A DNA stretch of 64,000 nt from Cytophagaceae bacterium SCN 52-12 (GTDB taxonomy: Bacteria; Bacteroidota; Bacteroidia; Cytophagales; Spirosomataceae): positions 1 through 64,000 of the forward strand of contig MEDT01000039.1 of assembly GCA_001724175.1 (NCBI GenBank), in the 5' to 3' direction. How positions within the stretch are numbered: position 1 is the first letter of the stretch; each line of letters starts with the position of its first letter. Below, piece after piece: positions 59,758 through 64,000 of this stretch. The notes beneath the pieces are model-generated. The model saw only the letters and a program-made list of their open reading frames with translations, was not told the DNA's origin and searched no databases. Both the position numbers and the translations under genes were made by a program.

Positions 59758-62178
59758 TTAATAATTATACAAACTGTAGGAAGAAAGCACATACCGGAGC
59801 TTGACGAGGAATGCGCGCCCGGGTTTCTGGAGCTTGAAATTGTCGTAGGCGATCTGGTCGGTGAGGTTACGGCTCTCCAAGGTGACGTTATAGCGGCCCG
59901 ACCGGAAAGAGTAGGTGAGGGCTGCATTGTGAATGAGCTGCATCGGGATATAATCTTTGGTCGATTTGTTGCCGAGCTTTGACCAGCTGAGCGAATAGCT
60001 GTTGATGTATTGCGTATACCAGTTGAATTGTATCCTGGAGCCTTTTCCCAGCAGGTCGCTTTTTCCTATGTTGAAATCGGCGCTTCCATAAAGCCAGGGC
60101 TGGTTGGGAATGCGGCTTTTGTAGGTGATCTTTTCGCGGTTGGTGCCCCTCACATACCGTTCACGATCGACGGCGTTCTGGTAGCTCATGTTGACGGAGA
60201 AGCTGAGCAGCCGGAAATATTCGTAGCGGAGGTCGGCTTCGAAGCCGTCGATCTTAATCCCGCCGGCGTTATAGTACATGGAGAAATCGCCGCCCGTTGC
60301 CCAGCTGACCGCCGGCATGGAGTAGATGTAATCTTTGGTATTCCGGTAAAAGCCCGTTGCTTCCGCCGAAACGTAGTGGTTGCCGAAACGGCCGATATAG
60401 AAAAGGCCCAGGTTATAGTTGTCGCTGTTTTCAGGCTTCAGGTTGGGGTTGCCCATTACTTCCTCGGCGTTGCCGTACAGCTCGATCAGGCCCGGGAGTC
60501 TCAATGCATACTCGTAAGAGGCCTTGAGGCCGAAATTTTCGTTAAACTTAAAGCGCGAGGCAGCCCCGTATCCCCAGTAGCGGGAGTTCTGGGCAGAGGT
60601 GCTGCTGTCTGCAGCGATGACTTTCCCCGAAAAGTTGAAGTTCTTTACGAAGAAGCTGTTTGACAGCCTTGCGTCAAAATATTCGTGCTGGTAGGTAAGC
60701 CCCAGTATTTTTTTATTCAGCCTGTTCGACCGGTCGTAGGAATGGTTGTAAGGGTCGATCTCGTTGTAGCTTTCCCGGTAGGAGCTGTTAAAGCTGTAGT
60801 TGGCGTTGAGCATGTGGTGCGCGCCCAGCGCGTAGTTTACGTTCGTTTGCGCCAGCGCGTTGCCCCCGGTCAGATGGGTAATGGATTTCTTGTCGCTCAG
60901 CTCGCCGCCGGTCTGGTTGACGCGGTCGGGCAGGCCGTTCCATTGATACCAGGTGCGGGAGCTGGTGTCGGTTACCACCGTTTTGTCGTTCGAGATATTG
61001 GCGAAAGCCCTTAGGGACAGTCCTTTCACAAAAAGATCATCCTTCCGGTACCGCAGCGAGGGAACGGTATTGTGGCTTCGGTTCGTCATCTCGCCGATCA
61101 CCTTTTCCTGGGTAGCGCCGGTCTGCCGCTCCTTAAAGGTATTGGTGTGGGTCAGGCCTATGACGAGCACATCCGTCCACTTTTTGTTGGAAACACCCAC
61201 CTCGATCTGCCCCATGTACGATTCGTAGCCGTCGTGGAAACGCCTCAGCTTGTCTTTGACCACGAATTTGCCGTCTTCGATCACTTCGAGCTTTACGTTC
61301 GCCCTGGGATTATTCCGCATGAAATAGTTGTTGTCGGAATAGTTGTAATACGAGCTTACGTTGACTGTGATGCCGGATTTGGGTGCGGTGTAGCCTCCCG
61401 AAACGGCCGCCCTGTGCGTATTGAAGGAGCCGAATGAGTAGCTGGCGTCGAGCCTGTTGCCCCCTTTGCCCTTCGTAATGATATTGACTGCCCCGCCGAG
61501 TGCGTCGCTGCCCAGGTAGGCCGGCACGACCCCTTTGTAAACCTCGATCCGCTCGGCGAGGTTTACCGGGATATTGTTGAGCGACATCCCGCCGCCGAAC
61601 GACTCCATAGGGACGCCGTCAATGAAAAATTTGATATGGTTGCCTGAAAGCCCGTTGATGGAAAACCGGAAGTCGGAGCCAAGCCCGCCGGCCTCCTGGA
61701 TCCGTACGCCGCTCATCCTGTTGAGCACCTGGTTGAGATCGGAAGTAGTGTTGGCGAACGCCCGGGTATCGATGGCGTTGACATGATAGGCGCTTTCCCG
61801 TATCTGCCGGGTTTCGCTTTTCCCGAAAACACGTACCTCTTTAAGATCCTGCGGGATTTCCCGAAGGACGATATCAACTTCCATATCCTCCCCGTTTATG
61901 ATAACCACGGTCTTGCGCTGGCTTTCAAAGCCGACCGAGGTAAAGTCTATTTCGTAAGTGCCGGCCTGCAGGCCGTTCAGGACGTAGCTGCCGTCGGGCC
62001 CGGAATGCACGCCTTTGAGTGAGTTGAGCACCCGGACGGCAACTCCCGGGATGCCTTCCCGGCGGGCGTCCCTGATGGTTCCGGAAACTGACGACTGCGA
62101 TAAGGCGGCGCCGGGAGCGAAGAAAAGCAGGAAGAGAGATAGCCGGTAAACGGTAATAATTCGTAAGGGACTGTTCAT
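59758..62178 (-). CDS. TonB-dependent receptor, XusA-like
   Basis: This 806-residue outer-membrane receptor has a signal peptide (about 1-27), a CarboxypepD_reg-like domain (about 30-115, VSGTIRDARREGIPGVAVRV and FTSVGFESQRKTVV), and a plug (about 120-245) with LNQVLNRMSGVRIQEAGGLG, FFIDGVPMESFGGG and AYLGSDALGGAVNIIT. A 22-strand barrel ends in VLSSYSLYNY. It is of the FecA/CirA-like siderophore receptor type, not SusC. With the flanking DUF4374 and PepSY genes it reproduces the XusABC set for xenosiderophore (ferric enterobactin or salmochelin in Bacteroides) uptake. The actual ligand here is not known. Confidence 0.92.
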   Translation of the reverse strand: MNSPLRIITVYRLSLFLLFFAPGAALSQSSVSGTIRDARREGIPGVAVRVLNSLKGVHSGPDGSYVLNGLQAGTYEIDFTSVGFESQRKTVVIINGEDMEVDIVLREIPQDLKEVRVFGKSETRQIRESAYHVNAIDTRAFANTTSDLNQVLNRMSGVRIQEAGGLGSDFRFSINGLSGNHIKFFIDGVPMESFGGGMSLNNIPVNLAERIEVYKGVVPAYLGSDALGGAVNIITKGKGGNRLDASYSFGSFNTHRAAVSGGYTAPKSGITVNVSSYYNYSDNNYFMRNNPRANVKLEVIEDGKFVVKDKLRRFHDGYESYMGQIEVGVSNKKWTDVLVIGLTHTNTFKERQTGATQEKVIGEMTNRSHNTVPSLRYRKDDLFVKGLSLRAFANISNDKTVVTDTSSRTWYQWNGLPDRVNQTGGELSDKKSITHLTGGNALAQTNVNYALGAHHMLNANYSFNSSYRESYNEIDPYNHSYDRSNRLNKKILGLTYQHEYFDARLSNSFFVKNFNFSGKVIAADSSTSAQNSRYWGYGAASRFKFNENFGLKASYEYALRLPGLIELYGNAEEVMGNPNLKPENSDNYNLGLFYIGRFGNHYVSAEATGFYRNTKDYIYSMPAVSWATGGDFSMYYNAGGIKIDGFEADLRYEYFRLLSFSVNMSYQNAVDRERYVRGTNREKITYKSRIPNQPWLYGSADFNIGKSDLLGKGSRIQFNWYTQYINSYSLSWSKLGNKSTKDYIPMQLIHNAALTYSFRSGRYNVTLESRNLTDQIAYDNFKLQKPGRAFLVKLRYVLSSYSLYNY

Positions 62179-62286
62179 AGCATCAAAGCGGTATTTAAAA
62201 TACCTGCCTTTGAGATAGTAGCATGAACCGGGTTTTACCGAAACCGTTAGGAGAAAAAAATTAAATAAATCTAAATAAAAGGGCTG

Positions 62287-63507
62287 TCACATTTTGTCCA
62301 TCCGGAGGATATAATCGGTGGAGCCGGTAAACTGCATTCCTTTTCGCAGGGAATGGGTGACGGGATCGAATATCCAGACGAAACAGCCGTCGGTATCGGA
62401 GTTGACGGTGATGTATACCTTCCCTTCTTCAACGAGCACGCATTGCCGGGATGAGCCTTTGTCGAGCGGGAGATCGAGCCTGGAGGTTGTCCCGGAATGA
62501 AGATCTACCAGGAAGAAGCTGAAATGAGGTGTTTTGTAGTGATCGGAAAGTCCTTTGTAAAGGTCTTTTCTTTCGGAGCGGACGATGGCCTTCCCATTGC
62601 CGATATACCAGCATCCGTAGGCGTGGTTGCCAATCGGGGAAGCGGATATGTTCAGGAAATAGTCCGGGTCGGGTTTTTCTTCGCCGGCAGGAATTTTAAA
62701 GATAGCGGTAGGTTTTCCCGGATGGTTCCCGGCGATGATCCCCGGGCAGGCTATGAAGTAAAAATCGCCGTTCTCGTCGGTAAAGCTGTACGATTCCTTC
62801 GTATTGACCCCGCCCGGATAGGTAGACCGGGTGTCCTTGTAGCGGGCCAGCGATTTCATGCCTGGAAACGAGAGCACATCTACATGCATGGTGTCGCTGG
62901 TAGTATACCGGCCGGGACCCGGGGAGAAATGATAAGTGTAGCCTATCGATATTTTTTCATCCGTAAGCCTGACAAAGCCGACAGAGATCCAGTTAAAGGG
63001 CTTCGAGGGAGGCGGAATATCTACAATTCCCTGCTCTGCGCTCATAAGGTCTGTATTGATCCTGGCGTAACGCGTAACATCGTTGCCGGTGTCGTACCCG
63101 ATCAGGAGGAGCGAATCTTCGGATAGCCACGTGAGGTTTTCGACTAGGGCAATACCGGTGAGACCGACCGAGCCGACCTCCGAAAAAGAGCCGTTGCGGA
63201 TCGCGCATTTGAGGAAACGGGATGTCTTCGGATCGACATAATAGTAATAGCCTTTCCGGGGGACGAGGTCATAAAAGTGCCGGGCCGGGATTGGCCGGAT
63301 ACCCTGCCGGCCGGCGTCGATCACTCCTGTTTCGATCGAATCCGACTGGACCAGGCATTCTGACCCGTCTTTGACCATCAGGTGAAAACTGTATTTCCCG
63401 AACGAAGACTCGCCGGCGGTCTTCCGGCAGGCCAGGCACGAATACCCGATCACGGCCACTACGACATACCAGAGACATTGACGAAGAGTATGAAAATCGC
63501 GCTTCAA
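62287..63507 (-). CDS. Second DUF4374-like beta-propeller lipoprotein
   Basis: This 406-residue protein has a signal peptide ending in the lipobox SCLAC (Cys near 27). The blades resemble the XusB-like protein at 58519: SFHLMVKDGSECLVQSDSIE, YYVDPKTSRFLKCAIRNGSF, YWYIGNGKAIVRSERKD-like and SSRQCVLVEEGKVYITVNSD. No ATG is available; the start is TTG at 63507, 4 nt after the stop of the upstream gene, consistent with coupling. Two propeller lipoproteins with one receptor suggests either two ligands or a two-step handover at the surface. A 108-nt gap separates it from the receptor gene. Confidence 0.82.
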   Translation of the reverse strand: MKRDFHTLRQCLWYVVVAVIGYSCLACRKTAGESSFGKYSFHLMVKDGSECLVQSDSIETGVIDAGRQGIRPIPARHFYDLVPRKGYYYYVDPKTSRFLKCAIRNGSFSEVGSVGLTGIALVENLTWLSEDSLLLIGYDTGNDVTRYARINTDLMSAEQGIVDIPPPSKPFNWISVGFVRLTDEKISIGYTYHFSPGPGRYTTSDTMHVDVLSFPGMKSLARYKDTRSTYPGGVNTKESYSFTDENGDFYFIACPGIIAGNHPGKPTAIFKIPAGEEKPDPDYFLNISASPIGNHAYGCWYIGNGKAIVRSERKDLYKGLSDHYKTPHFSFFLVDLHSGTTSRLDLPLDKGSSRQCVLVEEGKVYITVNSDTDGCFVWIFDPVTHSLRKGMQFTGSTDYILRMDKM

Positions 63508-63511
63508 AAAG

Positions 63512-64000
63512 TCAGATTTTGAACAGGGTGACCAATTGTTTCTGAATGAAAGAAGGCAGCGTATTCAGCTGGTCTTCCTCTACGACTATCAGTTCGGTTT
63601 TTTCGGTGTTGTCATAGTAGCTGAACGCAATATAGTTTGCCCCGCTTTTAAGGCTGACAACCGTTTCCGGGGATTCTCCTTTCGGGCATTCGCCTACAAT
63701 TTTGAGCGTAACGTCTTCAGCGGGCACAAACGACAGCGTGCCGCAAAGCTCCATCGTTTCCCCCAGCGGATCAATGCGGACATTGCTTCCCGGGGCCAGC
63801 GACAGGCGATAAGAATCAGCGTTGACGTCCCGGTTGCTGACTTCCGACAGGTTGCTGACCACTATTACCGGGTTCCCGTCAGCCGTGCTTTCTCCCGATC
63901 CCCAGCGCCAGGCTAACACGACCACGGCCAGGCAGGCGGCAGCTGCCGGGAAGAGGCGGAGCAAGGTGCGGGAGGAGCTTTTGAATATACTTTTTCGCGC
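63512..64000 (-). CDS. Membrane-anchored protein of unknown function (5' end outside window)
   Basis: The minus-strand frame is open to the window edge, so the N-terminus is missing; a TTG at 63964 is internal. The visible part (about 162 residues) has a basic stretch (RKSIFKSSSRTLLRLF), a TM segment (AAAACLAVVVLAW) and a soluble part with short beta strands and two cysteines (MELCGTLSF and VGECPKGES). It might be the end of an anti-sigma-like or small envelope protein. I do not recognise a family. It is coupled to the second DUF4374 gene by a 4-nt gap and so probably starts or leads the iron-uptake-like operon. Confidence 0.7.
   Translation of the reverse strand, partial: ARKSIFKSSSRTLLRLFPAAAACLAVVVLAWRWGSGESTADGNPVIVVSNLSEVSNRDVNADSYRLSLAPGSNVRIDPLGETMELCGTLSFVPAEDVTLKIVGECPKGESPETVVSLKSGANYIAFSYYDNTEKTELIVVEEDQLNTLPSFIQKQLVTLFKI

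Noticed and set aside
1..64000. CRISPR arrays, tRNA or rRNA genes, insertion sequences, prophage genes
   Set aside because: No regularly spaced repeats beyond the three-unit array at 13515, no cloverleaf-like or rRNA sequence, and no transposase, integrase or phage structural protein was recognised on either strand.

Overview
The window looks like a chromosome segment of a Bacteroidota bacterium, most likely of the order Cytophagales (a Dyadobacter/Spirosoma-like organism; inferred from gene content, no 16S present). The reasons are three ECF sigma factors, two with FecR partners, three SusC/SusD pairs, DUF1735/DUF4361 and DUF4374 lipoproteins, arrays of MacB/FtsX-type permeases of about 800 residues, and a TAnnTTTG-type promoter element. 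No tRNA, rRNA, CRISPR array or intact transposase was seen.

Layout. (1) 1-7941: the end of one FtsX/MacB-like ABC permease and a three-permease operon. (2) 8083-16723: a sigma/FecR pair, SusC, SusD and a sulfatase, probably a regulated uptake locus for a sulfated compound. (3) 16934-23391: another permease, a class II Fic protein with a twin-dyad promoter, a C-terminal scrap of a lost permease and a frameshifted permease. (4) 23462-28928: a small secreted protein, then a DUF1549/DUF1553 (PSD1-type, LamG-containing) lipoprotein paired with a DUF1501 protein. (5) 29133-29798: a lone MacB/LolD-type ATPase, the probable motor for the permeases. (6) 29807-34249: a patchwork with an orphan HigA antitoxin beside a HigB remnant, a GIN-like protein, a sigma factor with an anti-sigma/beta-barrel fusion, a repeat lipoprotein, and an orphan antitoxin fused to a cytochrome c gene scar. 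(7) 34434-51077 (minus strand): a polysaccharide-utilisation-type locus read sigma, FecR, SusC, SusD, SusC, SusD, DUF1735 lipoprotein, GH99-like hydrolase, calcineurin-type phosphoesterase, EEP phosphodiesterase. (8) 51363-57287 (plus): a YncE-like beta-propeller, a TonB-dependent receptor and two L,D-transpeptidases. (9) 57301-64000 (minus): an operon resembling the XusABC xenosiderophore system, with TonB receptor, two DUF4374 propeller lipoproteins, a PepSY membrane protein and an unidentified membrane-anchored protein cut by the window end.

The main hidden signal is regulatory. The permease operon at 697, the permease at 16934, the broken permease at 21018 and the lone ATPase at 29133 all carry the same upstream layout: an inverted repeat of type CGGACA-N5/6-TGTYCG, then 71-74 bp downstream a GG-containing element of type TGGTATG-N4-WTGT. 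This resembles an enhancer plus a sigma-54 (-24/-12) promoter, so the scattered permeases and ATPase appear to form one regulon. The second notable signal is the Fic promoter, where two inverted repeats with identical 8-nt spacers cover the -7 element. The third is a modular intercistronic repeat placed directly before the start codons of envelope genes.
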